NCBI GenBank assembly: GCA_026786125.1
Contig: JAJAYU010000061.1
Span: 1 to 10,735 of the forward strand
Origin: Chamaesiphon sp.
GTDB lineage: Bacteria > Cyanobacteriota > Cyanobacteriia > Cyanobacteriales > Chamaesiphonaceae
Length of the DNA stretch: 10,735 nt
Direction: 5' to 3'
The number at the start of each line of letters is the position of its first letter. Positions within the stretch are counted from its first letter, which is position 1. A program made the position numbers and the translations under genes. Below are positions 1 through 6,665 of this stretch, piece after piece. Below the pieces are notes generated by a model, which did no database searches, was not told the DNA's origin, and saw only the letters and a list, made by a program, of their open reading frames with translations.

Positions 1-189
1 AGCTTCTAGAGCGCGACTCATGCGTTCGCAGTCTTGTAAGCCAGTATCCTCAGTTGGATTGCGGATATCGATCCGCAGTGATGGTGGACGTTCGTGAGTA
101 TGAAAGGCGACTGCGACTACTTCTAGCCCCAATTCTGCGGCGATTGGGTTGGCAATGTCGGTAATTTGGGGAATCAGGGGATGAGCCAT
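1..189 (-). CDS. rimP: Ribosome maturation factor RimP, 5' part only
   Basis: RimP helps mature the 30S ribosomal subunit in the cytoplasm. Only the first 63 codons are inside the window; the gene runs off the left edge. Reading from the ATG at 189-187, the protein begins MAHPLIPQI and continues through [18 protein letters not shown] and [11 protein letters not shown], which are the signature stretches of the RimP N-terminal domain; the cyanobacterial form is especially close. The start fits the family, though no clear Shine-Dalgarno site precedes it. In bacteria rimP usually heads an operon with nusA and infB, which would lie beyond the left edge. The 5' leader holds a terminator-like hairpin at 348-372. 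The assignment rests on remembered family sequence, but the match is dense. Confidence 0.93.
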   Translation of the reverse strand, partial: MAHPLIPQITDIANPIAAELGLEVVAVAFHTHERPPSLRIDIRNPTEDTGLQDCERMSRALEA

Positions 190-347
190 AGATGTAGCAG
201 GGAACTAGTGGCTAGTATGGGTAGTGGTTAAAAGATAGGTTGTAGTTAATGTCAATCTCGTCTCGATTAGTTGCTAGCGAGATGCAACTGCTCATAATTG
301 AGGACATCGCCAGAATCGAGATCTTGCTTGTGAGTAGGAGTAAACAA

Positions 348-372
348 CAAAAAAAGTGGGGTTCGACCCACT
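348..372 (-). terminator. Intrinsic terminator or attenuator in the rimP leader
   Basis: Read on the minus strand, AGTGGG (372-367) and CCCACT (360-355) form a perfect 6-bp GC-rich stem with a 6-base loop, followed at once by a run of T (354-349). This is a classical Rho-independent layout. No coding gene lies on this strand upstream of it, and rimP starts about 160 bases downstream. It therefore either ends a short untranslated RNA or acts as an attenuator in the rimP leader. Confidence 0.6.
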
Positions 373-440
373 CCTGGCAATTTATTATTCCAAGAAGCAT
401 GTAGACACGCTAATCTTTTAGCTTGCCTGTGATTTTAATA

Positions 441-469
441 TTAGCAGAGTTTCGATCGGAGCGTAAAAT
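441..469 (+). promoter_or_regulatory. Candidate sigma-70 promoter for the phosphatase gene
   Basis: TTAGCA at 441-446 (four of six matches to the -35 consensus) is followed after 17 bases by TAAAAT at 464-469 (five of six matches to the -10). The start of transcription would fall near 476, leaving a leader of about 28 bases before the ATG at 505. This is prediction by eye. Confidence 0.4.
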
Positions 470-504
470 AGTGCTAATAGTTGAAGTACTAATCAAGATC
501 CACT

Positions 505-1143
505 ATGACTCTAAATCTCTACTTTCTGCGCCACGGCCAAACTGCATCTAGTCGCGGTAATCTATTCTGTGGATCGATCGATCCAGGCTTGACAGCCGAT
601 GGCGAAGAAATGGCTGAAGTATTTGCCACAGCCTATGCTAGCACCCCCTGGGAAGCTATTTATTGCAGTCCCAAAGAGCGGGCAATTTTGACGGCGGAGC
701 CGCTAGCAAATGCCCTGAAGATGGAGTTGCAAGTGCGGGATGGATTGCAAGAGATCAACTACGGCAAGTGGGAGGGTAAAGATGTCGCGACGGTAGACGT
801 GGAATATCATGATGATTATCTGCGCTGGTTGGCAGATCCTGGTTGGAATCCACCCACAGACGGCGAATCAGCAATGGCAATCGCCGCTCGCGCCCTCGCC
901 GTAATTGAGGAAATTAGCCAGCACCACATCACTGGCAATGTTTTGCTTGTTTCCCACAAGGCAACGATTCGGATCCTCTTGTGCAGTCTGCTAGGTATCG
1001 ATGCGGGACGATTCCGCTATCGATTGGGGATGCCTGTCGCTAGTATTAGTATTGTTGAATTTGGACAGCATGGCCCATTATTAAAGGTACTTGCAGATCG
1101 ATCGCATTTGACCGATCGACTGCGTGCATTACCAGGGACTTAG
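505..1143 (+). CDS. Histidine phosphatase superfamily protein (phosphoglycerate mutase-like)
   Basis: A soluble 212-residue protein of the branch-1 histidine phosphatase family, which removes phosphate through a phosphohistidine intermediate. The catalytic RHG is at residues 9-11 (His10 as nucleophile), the second phosphate-pocket arginine is in CSPKERA (Arg59), the likely proton donor is Glu83 in EINYGKWEG, and the second histidine is His151 in LLVSHKATIRIL. In many relatives that last motif is SHG; here it is SHK. All four core residues are present and the length is normal, so it should be active. The substrate cannot be read: 3-phosphoglycerate-type, alpha-ribazole phosphate and sugar phosphates are all used by relatives. 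A promoter candidate lies at 441-469. It converges on the glycosyltransferase-like gene with only 10 bases between the stops. Confidence 0.9.
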   Translation: MTLNLYFLRHGQTASSRGNLFCGSIDPGLTADGEEMAEVFATAYASTPWEAIYCSPKERAILTAEPLANALKMELQVRDGLQEINYGKWEGKDVATVDVEYHDDYLRWLADPGWNPPTDGESAMAIAARALAVIEEISQHHITGNVLLVSHKATIRILLCSLLGIDAGRFRYRLGMPVASISIVEFGQHGPLLKVLADRSHLTDRLRALPGT

Positions 1144-1153
1144 GCTTTAGGCT

Positions 1154-2230
1154 TTAGCTTAGATACTGCATGATTGAGCTAGCAATAGAGTGATTGCCAT
1201 CAATCTTCAATTTACGATCAACTCTGGGCGGTTGTAATGATTGATTCAGGAAATCCCAACTAGTGTTAAAAAATTGGTTGGGACTAATTACCTGATGATA
1301 GCCATAATCTTGCATTCCATTAATAATAATTTCTGCTTCGGCAAAACCAGCGCGAGTAAGTGAGACAATTGGTACCTGTAATTTCAGAGCTTCCGCATAG
1401 GTTGAATAACCTGGTTTGGAAACAACTCGATCGCATAATGGCATAAAATCAACTGGGCGATATGCTCTATCTAAAACTTTGATTAAATTTGGTAAATCTG
1501 GCGCATGTCGATCGAGGGTGATAAATTGATACTCTGGAAATTGACTGACATTCTGATATGGAATTGCATCTAGACTCAATCCGCCAAATGTAAGTAAAAT
1601 TGTGCGTTCTTTGGGCTGGATCAGCTTGAATTTAACTTTAAGTTCGATTAGTGAATATTTAGGATCGCCCCCAGTTAAACCCACATCTTCAATTACAGGG
1701 AATCGATCCATTGATTCATGTAACGGCGTGCGAAACAATCGATCGCATTGACCATAACAGTCACTAATCCACTCAGTAATTGGTTCAAATCTCTCGCCCC
1801 AATCTTGGTAAATAAAATCCCACCCGAAATTACTTGACATCCAGCAAGGTACGCCCAACTGCTTGGCAATTACGGTTGCTAGTGGTGGCGCGTCACCAAA
1901 TACTAACATTACGTTGTTCTCTCGGCAAAATGCTACTTCCTTAGCAATAATTTCGTCTTTTCTGGCGATAATATCTTGCCATTTAGCTAGCGTCGCATCT
2001 AGATCCATTTTCAAGCTGTCCGCCTGAACTACCCCCACATCAAACCCCCGTTGACGATAAATAAAATCACCATCAATATAACATTCCAACAACCATCTAG
2101 GCGCAGTAGTTACGATGATCAATTCAATTGATGGCAATAGCTTTTGCAAGTGTCCAGCGATCGAAGCTGTTCGAGCAGCGTGACCGAAACCGTGATCGGT
2201 AATGGCAATATAGATGGTAGGATTTAACAT
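1154..2230 (-). CDS. GT-B-fold glycosyltransferase-like protein (MurG / arabinokinase N-domain type)
   Basis: A 358-residue protein with two halves typical of the GT-B fold. The N-terminal half opens with a beta strand and a glycine-rich loop, DHGFGHAARTASIA (residues 12-25), much like the GHGFGHA loop of MurG-like enzymes and of the N-terminal domain of plant L-arabinokinase. The C-terminal half has the strand LLTFGG (212-217) and the nucleotide-sugar-binding motif SKPGYSTYAEAL (271-282), with Glu280 where the family places its sugar-contacting acidic residue. No signal peptide or clear membrane helix is visible. The start lies 20 bases after the stop of the C-DES-like gene, so the two are probably cotranscribed; no clear Shine-Dalgarno site is seen. 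Donor and acceptor cannot be told from sequence. Confidence 0.83.
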   Translation of the reverse strand: MLNPTIYIAITDHGFGHAARTASIAGHLQKLLPSIELIIVTTAPRWLLECYIDGDFIYRQRGFDVGVVQADSLKMDLDATLAKWQDIIARKDEIIAKEVAFCRENNVMLVFGDAPPLATVIAKQLGVPCWMSSNFGWDFIYQDWGERFEPITEWISDCYGQCDRLFRTPLHESMDRFPVIEDVGLTGGDPKYSLIELKVKFKLIQPKERTILLTFGGLSLDAIPYQNVSQFPEYQFITLDRHAPDLPNLIKVLDRAYRPVDFMPLCDRVVSKPGYSTYAEALKLQVPIVSLTRAGFAEAEIIINGMQDYGYHQVISPNQFFNTSWDFLNQSLQPPRVDRKLKIDGNHSIASSIMQYLS

Positions 2231-2250
2231 GAGTGTGAAGATGTTTGTCT

Positions 2251-3399
2251 TTATTTTATCAGCTTAGTTAAACATTGAATTAATGCATCAATTTCAGCAG
2301 TGCTCGTAAAGTAATGAGTACATGCTCGAATACAATCAGGATCGACGATTGTTCGTAGATAAAAATGCTCGTCTTCTAATGCTTGCACTAATTTACCATG
2401 ATTTCTCGATTCGACTTGAAAGGAAACTAAACCCGATTGTGGAGCTGTCTGATTTAGGCATTTAATCCCTGATACTTGTTGTAACTGCTCCCACAGATAA
2501 GTAGCTAAATTAATGATTTTAGTTGCTCTATTGATCGAACTGCCCCACTCTTGATGGAGTTTGATCGATGCTCGTAATCCAGCATATAAAGGATATGCCG
2601 ATGTCGCAACTTCATAGCGACGAGCATCATTAATTAGAGGTAGATCTGGTTTGCTATAATCCAAACTTCGCCAGCCAATAAATGTTGGATCTAAATCTTC
2701 AATTAGATCGGGACGAATATACAATCCGCCGACACCTTCCGGCCCACACCACCATTTGTGCCCAGTGAATGCATAAAAATCTACACCTAATTCACCTAAA
2801 TTTAATGGCAATAATCCGACTGATTGAGCTGCATCTACTAAAATATAAATCCTATCGGTTGCCTGGGGATACTGATGAATAGCTGCAGAGATTTCAGCTA
2901 ACGGCAATACTTGTCCGGTATTCCATAGGACGTGACTGAGTACAACCAATCGAGTTTGCTGTTGTAAATATGCCGTAATTACCTCAACCGGATCGCCACT
3001 ATTTAAAGTAGCTAGTAATGGAAAAAAATCGATCAATACTTGAAAGCGGCGACAGATTTCTTTGATACTGGCAATTACGCCTGGATGCTCACAATCAGAG
3101 ACGAGAATTCGATCTCCAGGTTGCCAATTTATCCCCCACAGTGCAATATTACAACCAGCCGTGACGTTTTCAGTTAATGCGATCGATCCTGCTGGTACAC
3201 CTAGCTCTAAAGCGATCGCCTGACGGGTCAAATTTGACTCTTGAATCACCAATTTGCTAGTTTTGATCCCAAATGGCCCTTGGGATTGAATCTGCTGATA
3301 TCCACCAAATATGGCATCTAAGGCAGCTTGAGGTAATGGCCCCTGTCCACCGTAATTGAAGTAGAATTTATTTGCTAATGCGGGGAATTTGTCGTTCAT
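2251..3399 (-). CDS. C-DES-like cysteine/cystine C-S lyase (class V aminotransferase fold)
   Basis: A PLP enzyme closely resembling the Synechocystis L-cyst(e)ine C-S lyase C-DES, which cleaves cystine to release persulfide sulfur usable in iron-sulfur assembly. From the preferred start it is 382 residues. Visible family blocks are YFNYGGQGPLP near the N-terminus, the segment around WNTGQVLPLAEI, the PLP aspartate in VDAAQS (Asp189), the Schiff-base lysine in FTGHKWW (Lys215), and near the C-terminus the substrate arginine region YLRTIVDPDCIRAC. I chose the ATG at 3399 because similarity starts at NDKFPALANK; the frame stays open to an ATG at 3465, but those 22 extra residues (Pro/Ser/Gln-rich) are translated partly from a tandem repeat. 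Cysteine desulfurase or isopenicillin-N epimerase relatives are less likely. The glycosyltransferase-like gene follows by 20 bases. Confidence 0.85.
   Translation of the reverse strand: MNDKFPALANKFYFNYGGQGPLPQAALDAIFGGYQQIQSQGPFGIKTSKLVIQESNLTRQAIALELGVPAGSIALTENVTAGCNIALWGINWQPGDRILVSDCEHPGVIASIKEICRRFQVLIDFFPLLATLNSGDPVEVITAYLQQQTRLVVLSHVLWNTGQVLPLAEISAAIHQYPQATDRIYILVDAAQSVGLLPLNLGELGVDFYAFTGHKWWCGPEGVGGLYIRPDLIEDLDPTFIGWRSLDYSKPDLPLINDARRYEVATSAYPLYAGLRASIKLHQEWGSSINRATKIINLATYLWEQLQQVSGIKCLNQTAPQSGLVSFQVESRNHGKLVQALEDEHFYLRTIVDPDCIRACTHYFTSTAEIDALIQCLTKLIK
3212..3219. repeat. HIP1 octamer GCGATCGC
   Basis: An exact copy of the highly iterated palindrome of cyanobacterial genomes, inside the C-DES-like gene. 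A second exact copy lies at 4939-4946 in accD, and the CGATCG core recurs many times from 1 to about 9160. Confidence 0.9.
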
Positions 3400-3422
3400 G
3401 TTTGGGATATTGGAGTTGGAAG

Positions 3423-3460
3423 ACTGGGGGACTGGGGGACTGGGGGACTGGGGGACTGGG
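3423..3460. repeat. Tandem octamer repeat, unit ACTGGGGG
   Basis: Four perfect copies of the 8-base unit ACTGGGGG (3423-3454) plus a partial fifth (3455-3460). On the minus strand it reads CCCCCAGT, close to the CCCCA-type short tandem repeats (STRR) long known in filamentous cyanobacteria. It lies between the kinase remnant and the lyase gene. A second low-complexity stretch with CACTATT repeats follows at about 3479-3504. Copy number is likely variable between strains (inference). Confidence 0.9.
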
Positions 3461-3507
3461 AGCAAGCTTAACTACGATCCACTATTCACTATTCACCATC
3501 CACCAAA

Positions 3508-4587
3508 TTACTGTTGCAAAGCAAATTTCTCTAAGCTGCCTTGAGAATAATCATTGAGGTTTAAACCTTTAATTGTTTTTCCCAGTCGTTGATATAGTGC
3601 TGCTTTGACTTCCAAGCCTGCGGTTTCATTTCGCATCCCGACGATTATTAAGCCTCGCTGAAAAGAGCTTGCTGTAGTATTTAGTTTGCAGTTATCACGT
3701 TTGAATTGACCTAGATTTAGGACTGGGTATTCTTTGACCTGAAATAATTGTTTGACAAGTTGCGATTGAATTGCTTTGCCTCGATTCATTGCCCGTGTTT
3801 CTTCGATCAAACCAGCTCCTTCACAAGATGCTGTACCCAGGGCAATAATCCGATTCGGATTATCCATAATTTTAAATATGCCTTGTTTTTCTAGTTCTTT
3901 TTTAAGGATCGAAATTGGGACTGCTTGAGTTTGTCCTTTGAGTTTTACTTGATTATCAGATCCTAATTGCCATTCATATCGATCGCTTAATACTGCCATG
4001 TTAATCTCTGCTGATTTACCCTGACTATCTGTGGCTGATAAGTAGGGATAATAAAGGACATCGCCAATTTTTTTTGGTGATTGTGGTTCCAATCGGGCAA
4101 TTGGTTGAACACAGAATTGATTATATCCACCTAATTGACATTCAATCTGTTCTCGATTTGTATAGGCAACCAATCCAGTTGTAGTGGTGGCCAAGATTGC
4201 AGCACCGATCATTGCTTTGAGTCGCCAATTATTTACAGGTCGTGCAGCTAACGCAGCAATAATACAAGCGATCGATTGATGACGATCCTGGACTTCATTC
4301 ATTAACATTCGATCGATTGCATTGGCTAATCGATCGCTAATCGGTCTTTCTTGAGTGGCTAATTCTTGTCGCCATGTCCATTTATTAACCATGAAATCAT
4401 ACAGTCGATCGGGAGTAATGGTAGTCAGTAAATGGATACAGGTAGCTCCCAAAGCATAGATATCACTGGCTGGATAAGCGACTCCTGCCCGAATTTGTTC
4501 TGGTGGTGCATAGCCCATTGTCCCCCCAGTTGTGCCCCGTGACATTACCGTACTATTAAGATGTTTGGACATGCCAAAGACAATAGC
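3508..4587 (-). pseudogene. Ser/Thr protein kinase remnant: activation segment, C-lobe, membrane helix and outer domain
   Basis: From the ATG at 4572 the frame encodes 354 residues. They begin at a Hanks-type kinase activation segment, with GTTGGTMGYAPPEQ (13-26), then the C-lobe motif SDIYALGA (37-44) and the closing arginine region QDRHQSI (95-101). A membrane helix at about 118-137 leads to a large domain whose GTASCEG stretch and following N-R-A helix faintly recall an OmpA-like fold. The N-lobe, the ATP-binding lysine and the catalytic HRD loop are absent. Just upstream in frame the bases read A-I-V-F-G, so the DFG aspartate codon is GTC where GAC would be expected, and a TGA at 4590-4588 closes the frame. 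No Shine-Dalgarno site precedes the ATG. I infer a 5'-truncated kinase gene that cannot phosphorylate. The C-terminal part is intact, so expression as a non-catalytic membrane protein is possible. Confidence 0.65.
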
Positions 4588-4815
4588 TCATGGCTTCGAC
4601 AGAGTGGTATGGCAATTAACTAAATCTTATCGCACCACTATCGATAAAATTGTCTAGGCTATCAGTAATCCTACTCGATCGATGTAACCATTTCTCACAA
4701 TATTAAGCTAGAAAATTTGCCCCAAACACGAGATAATATGAGATCTAACTGACAAAATCGATTATTTGTCGATCGCTCTTTGTAGTAAAGAAAACAGTCT
4801 AGAAATAACCACTAT

Positions 4816-5685
4816 ATGTCCCAAATCAGCTCTCTCTTTGATTGGTTTGCCGATCGTCCCAAATCTAGCCCCAGTATACAACAACAACAGGAGCGGGAGA
4901 TTGCCGATGGGCTATGGACAAAATGTCAAGATTGTAATGCGATCGCTTATTCTAAAGACATCATCGCAAACCAGATGGTTTGTCTAGAGTGTGGTCATCA
5001 CAAGCGCGTCTCCTGTCACGAGCGGATCGAACAGCTCATCGATGCCGATACCTGGAGTCCACTAGATGAACAGATCCAGCCGATGGACCCGCTCAAGTTT
5101 AAAGACATCAAGGCATACAGCGACAGAATTCGCGACACTCAGCACAAAACAGGGCTAATTGATGCTGTCCTGACTGGCACAGGTAAAATTGAAGGCTCAC
5201 CTCTGGCATTGGGGGTAATGGATTTCCAATTTATGGGCGGCAGCATGGGTTCTGTCGTCGGCGAAAAGCTTACTCGCGCGATCGAACATGCTACCAAACA
5301 TCGAATGCCTGTAGCGATCGTCTGTGCCTCAGGTGGTGCCAGAATGCAGGAAGGGATGCTGAGTCTAATGCAAATGGCCAAAATCTCTGCTGCTCTAGAA
5401 CGCCACCGTGAAGCAAAATTACTCTATCTACCCATTCTCACCCATCCCACTACAGGCGGCGTAATCGCCAGTTTTGCGATGCTCGGTGACATCATTCTCG
5501 CCGAACCCAAAGCCACCATCGGCTTTGCAGGTAGACGAGTGATCGAACAAACCCTCCGCGAGAAACTCCCCGACGATTTCCAAACCTCAGAATACTCGCT
5601 CCAGAAAGGTTTTGTCGATAAAATCGTACCGCGGACACAGCTTAAACATACAGTGGCTCAGTTGGTGAGATTGCATCACAGGTAG
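4816..5685 (+). CDS. accD: Acetyl-CoA carboxylase carboxyltransferase subunit beta
   Basis: AccD pairs with AccA to form the carboxyltransferase that moves the carboxyl group from biotin to acetyl-CoA, making malonyl-CoA for fatty acid synthesis. The 289 residues start with SLFDWFADR, then a four-cysteine zinc ribbon (Cys37, Cys40, Cys56, Cys59) around [11 protein letters not shown], which is typical of bacterial and plastid AccD. The crotonase-fold core follows, with [13 protein letters not shown] (139-151), the acyl-CoA/oxyanion stretch [10 protein letters not shown] (171-180), [16 protein letters not shown] (210-225) and [18 protein letters not shown] (236-253). The length is slightly short for cyanobacteria but complete. 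The ATG at 4816 fits family N-termini; no good Shine-Dalgarno site is seen. Its TAG stop is also the first three bases of a G-rich repeat. AccA, AccB and AccC are not in the window. Confidence 0.98.
   Translation: MSQISSLFDWFADRPKSSPSIQQQQEREIADGLWTKCQDCNAIAYSKDIIANQMVCLECGHHKRVSCHERIEQLIDADTWSPLDEQIQPMDPLKFKDIKAYSDRIRDTQHKTGLIDAVLTGTGKIEGSPLALGVMDFQFMGGSMGSVVGEKLTRAIEHATKHRMPVAIVCASGGARMQEGMLSLMQMAKISAALERHREAKLLYLPILTHPTTGGVIASFAMLGDIILAEPKATIGFAGRRVIEQTLREKLPDDFQTSEYSLQKGFVDKIVPRTQLKHTVAQLVRLHHR
4939..4946. repeat. HIP1 octamer GCGATCGC
   Basis: Second exact HIP1 palindrome of the window, in the zinc-ribbon-coding part of accD. It supports the cyanobacterial origin of the sequence. Confidence 0.9.
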
Positions 5686-5780
5686 GGATTAGGGATTAGG
5701 GGATAGGGGATAGTCAGGCTGATGTTTTGCTCAGGACGCAAGCGTCCTTATATCTCTATCCCCTAATCCCTATCCCCTAA
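5683..5780. repeat. Imperfect inverted repeat of TAGGGATTAGGGGATAG type after accD
   Basis: The left arm (5683-5713) is built from TAGGGAT and TAGGGGA units; the right arm (5756-5780) is its near reverse complement. Comparing 5689-5713 with the reverse complement of 5756-5780 by hand gives 21 of 25 matches. The 42-base spacer holds a perfect hairpin (5733-5748). The left arm supplies the accD stop codon. A second copy of the same repeat type lies at 7131-7213. Confidence 0.85.
5733..5748. terminator. Perfect hairpin AGGACGC-AA-GCGTCCT downstream of accD
   Basis: A 7-bp perfect stem inside the spacer of the inverted repeat, 47 bases after the accD stop. No T-run follows, so it is not a canonical intrinsic terminator; cyanobacterial transcripts often end without a U-run. 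It may end or stabilise the accD transcript, or be the core of a dispersed palindromic repeat. Confidence 0.4.
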
Positions 5781-5940
5781 TTGTAAATTTTTCTTTACTT
5801 TATGAGTAAAGATCGAAGCATCTATGGGTGGATGATGGGATGATAGTTAAAATATGAGATGGCAATGGGATTGTCCCAAGCTGTAGCAATGCGGTCTGGC
5901 TGTATTGTGAAATTATCATTTAAATTAAAGTTATCTTTTT

Positions 5941-5947
5941 GAGGGAG
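5941..5947 (+). promoter_or_regulatory. Strong Shine-Dalgarno site of psbV
   Basis: GAGGGAG lies 4 bases before the ATG at 5952. It is one of only a few strong ribosome binding sites in the window, which suits an abundant photosystem protein, and it fixes the psbV start. Confidence 0.8.
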
Positions 5948-5951
5948 AATC

Positions 5952-6443
5952 ATGTTCAAGCGATTCCTGTTGCTGGCTGTGGCAACCATATTGTTTGCAT
6001 TCCAAACCTTAGTTACCAGTGCTAACGCGATCGAACTCGATGCGGCAACGCGCACAGTCAAGTTAAATGCACAGGGTGAAACTGCCACCCTCAATCTCAA
6101 GCAAGTCAATCAAGGTAGAACCCTATTTGCCTCTACTTGCGCTCAATGTCATGCTGGTGGAGTCACCAAAACTGACTTTAACGTGGGTTTAAGCCCTGTA
6201 GATCTAGCTGGTGCAACACCTTCCCGCGACAATATTGTCGCCCTAGTAGACTACATGCATCATCCAACTACCTACGATGGCGAAACTCCAATTGCTGAGC
6301 TGCACCCTAGTATGGATAGTGCCGATATCTTCACTGAAATGAAGAATCTGTCAGAAGATAATATGTACGCAATTGCTGGACATATCCTCATGCAACCTAA
6401 AATCGTGGGCGAGCAATGGGGCGGTGGTAAAACCGTTAGATAG
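5952..6443 (+). CDS. psbV: Photosystem II cytochrome c550 (PsbV)
   Basis: PsbV is an extrinsic subunit on the lumenal side of photosystem II that stabilises the oxygen-evolving manganese cluster. The 163-residue precursor has a signal peptide: positive MFKR, a hydrophobic core, then ANA at 24-26 as the likely cleavage site. The mature protein carries CAQCH (Cys63, Cys66, His67) for covalent haem c and His118 in AELHPSM as the second axial ligand, giving bis-histidine haem as in known PsbV. PTTYDGE, SADIF and MYAIAGHILMQPKI are further family blocks. The C-terminus ends GGGKTVR, where the PsbV sequences I remember end in aromatic residues after GGGK. petJ follows 222 bases downstream, an arrangement also known from Thermosynechococcus, where psbV, psbV2 and petJ are neighbours; no psbV2 is present here. 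Confidence 0.98.
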   Translation: MFKRFLLLAVATILFAFQTLVTSANAIELDAATRTVKLNAQGETATLNLKQVNQGRTLFASTCAQCHAGGVTKTDFNVGLSPVDLAGATPSRDNIVALVDYMHHPTTYDGETPIAELHPSMDSADIFTEMKNLSEDNMYAIAGHILMQPKIVGEQWGGGKTVR

Positions 6444-6486
6444 TAATTAACCGCTGGTGTTTGGGATGCTCAAGCATTTAATCGCA

Positions 6487-6527
6487 AATGCGCTCTTTGG
6501 GAGGATCGCCCAACCAGAAAGCGCATT
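6487..6527 (+). terminator. Long two-part hairpin downstream of psbV
   Basis: The outer arms AATGCGCT (6487-6494) and AGCGCATT (6520-6527) are perfect complements. Inside them TTGGG (6497-6501) and CCCAA (6509-6513) form a second stem with a 7-base loop. It starts 43 bases after the psbV stop. There is no T-run, so it may be a U-less terminator or a 3' stabilising structure separating psbV from petJ expression. Confidence 0.5.
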
Positions 6528-6582
6528 AAGGCAGTGGCTCAAGCTCGAAATTGTTAAAGTTTCGATATAGTAACTACTTTTG

Positions 6583-6612
6583 TTGCTTACCACCCAAGAT
6601 CGTGGGTAGAAT
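6583..6612 (+). promoter_or_regulatory. Candidate petJ promoter with palindrome in the spacer
   Basis: TTGCTT at 6583-6588 and TAGAAT at 6607-6612 (five of six matches to the -10) are 18 bases apart. Between them lies the inverted repeat ACCCA-N6-TGGGT (6592-6607), overlapping the first base of the -10. A palindrome in that place is a classical site for a repressor. In several cyanobacteria petJ is shut off when copper allows plastocyanin to be used, so a copper-linked repressor is a reasonable guess, but the site is unproven. Confidence 0.45.
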
Positions 6613-6651
6613 AACGTGAGCGATAATTTTTGTTCCTTAAGTTAAATTTTT

Positions 6652-6658
6652 AGAGGAG
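6652..6658 (+). promoter_or_regulatory. Shine-Dalgarno site that selects the TTG start of petJ
   Basis: AGAGGAG lies 7 bases before TTG at 6666-6668. No ATG or GTG is suitably placed, and the TTG gives the expected signal peptide MKKLISIF, so this site decides the start. Confidence 0.8.
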
Positions 6659-6665
6659 AACCGTT

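Larger units (their letters stand above)
190..504. other. 315-base intergenic region between divergent rimP and the phosphatase gene
   Basis: This gap separates divergently transcribed genes and should carry the control signals of both. It holds a plus-strand promoter candidate (441-469), a minus-strand terminator hairpin (348-372), a small hairpin at 409-422 with arms GCTAA and TTAGC, and a possible pairing of 371-377 with 390-396 in the minus-strand transcript. A 62-codon minus-strand open frame at 212-400 crosses the terminator stem and resembles no known protein, so I do not call it a gene. Confidence 0.6.

Noticed and set aside
349..372. tRNA-like T-arm (GTTCGAC between GTGGG and CCCAC)
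   Set aside because: The stem is 6 bp with a 6-base loop rather than 5 and 7, no acceptor, D or anticodon arm can be built around it, and the T-run fits a terminator.
212..400. 62-codon minus-strand frame upstream of rimP
   Set aside because: It runs through a terminator stem and T-run, has no ribosome binding site and resembles no protein; more likely leader sequence.
1141..1153. Short TAGGCTTTAGGCTTTAG direct repeat between convergent stops
   Set aside because: Two short units only; too small to support a repeat or terminator call.
3372..3557. 61-codon plus-strand frame over the octamer repeat
   Set aside because: It consists of translated tandem repeat and the antisense of the lyase gene start.
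5139..5381. 80-codon minus-strand frame inside accD
   Set aside because: Antisense shadow of a strongly conserved coding region.
5686..5713. Telomere-like TTAGGG repeats
   Set aside because: Only a few irregular units are present, mirrored by a right arm; they fit the dispersed G-rich repeat family of this genome and not a telomere.
5822..6109. 95-codon minus-strand frame across the psbV start
   Set aside because: It overlaps the psbV signal peptide and haem region in antisense and has no family resemblance.
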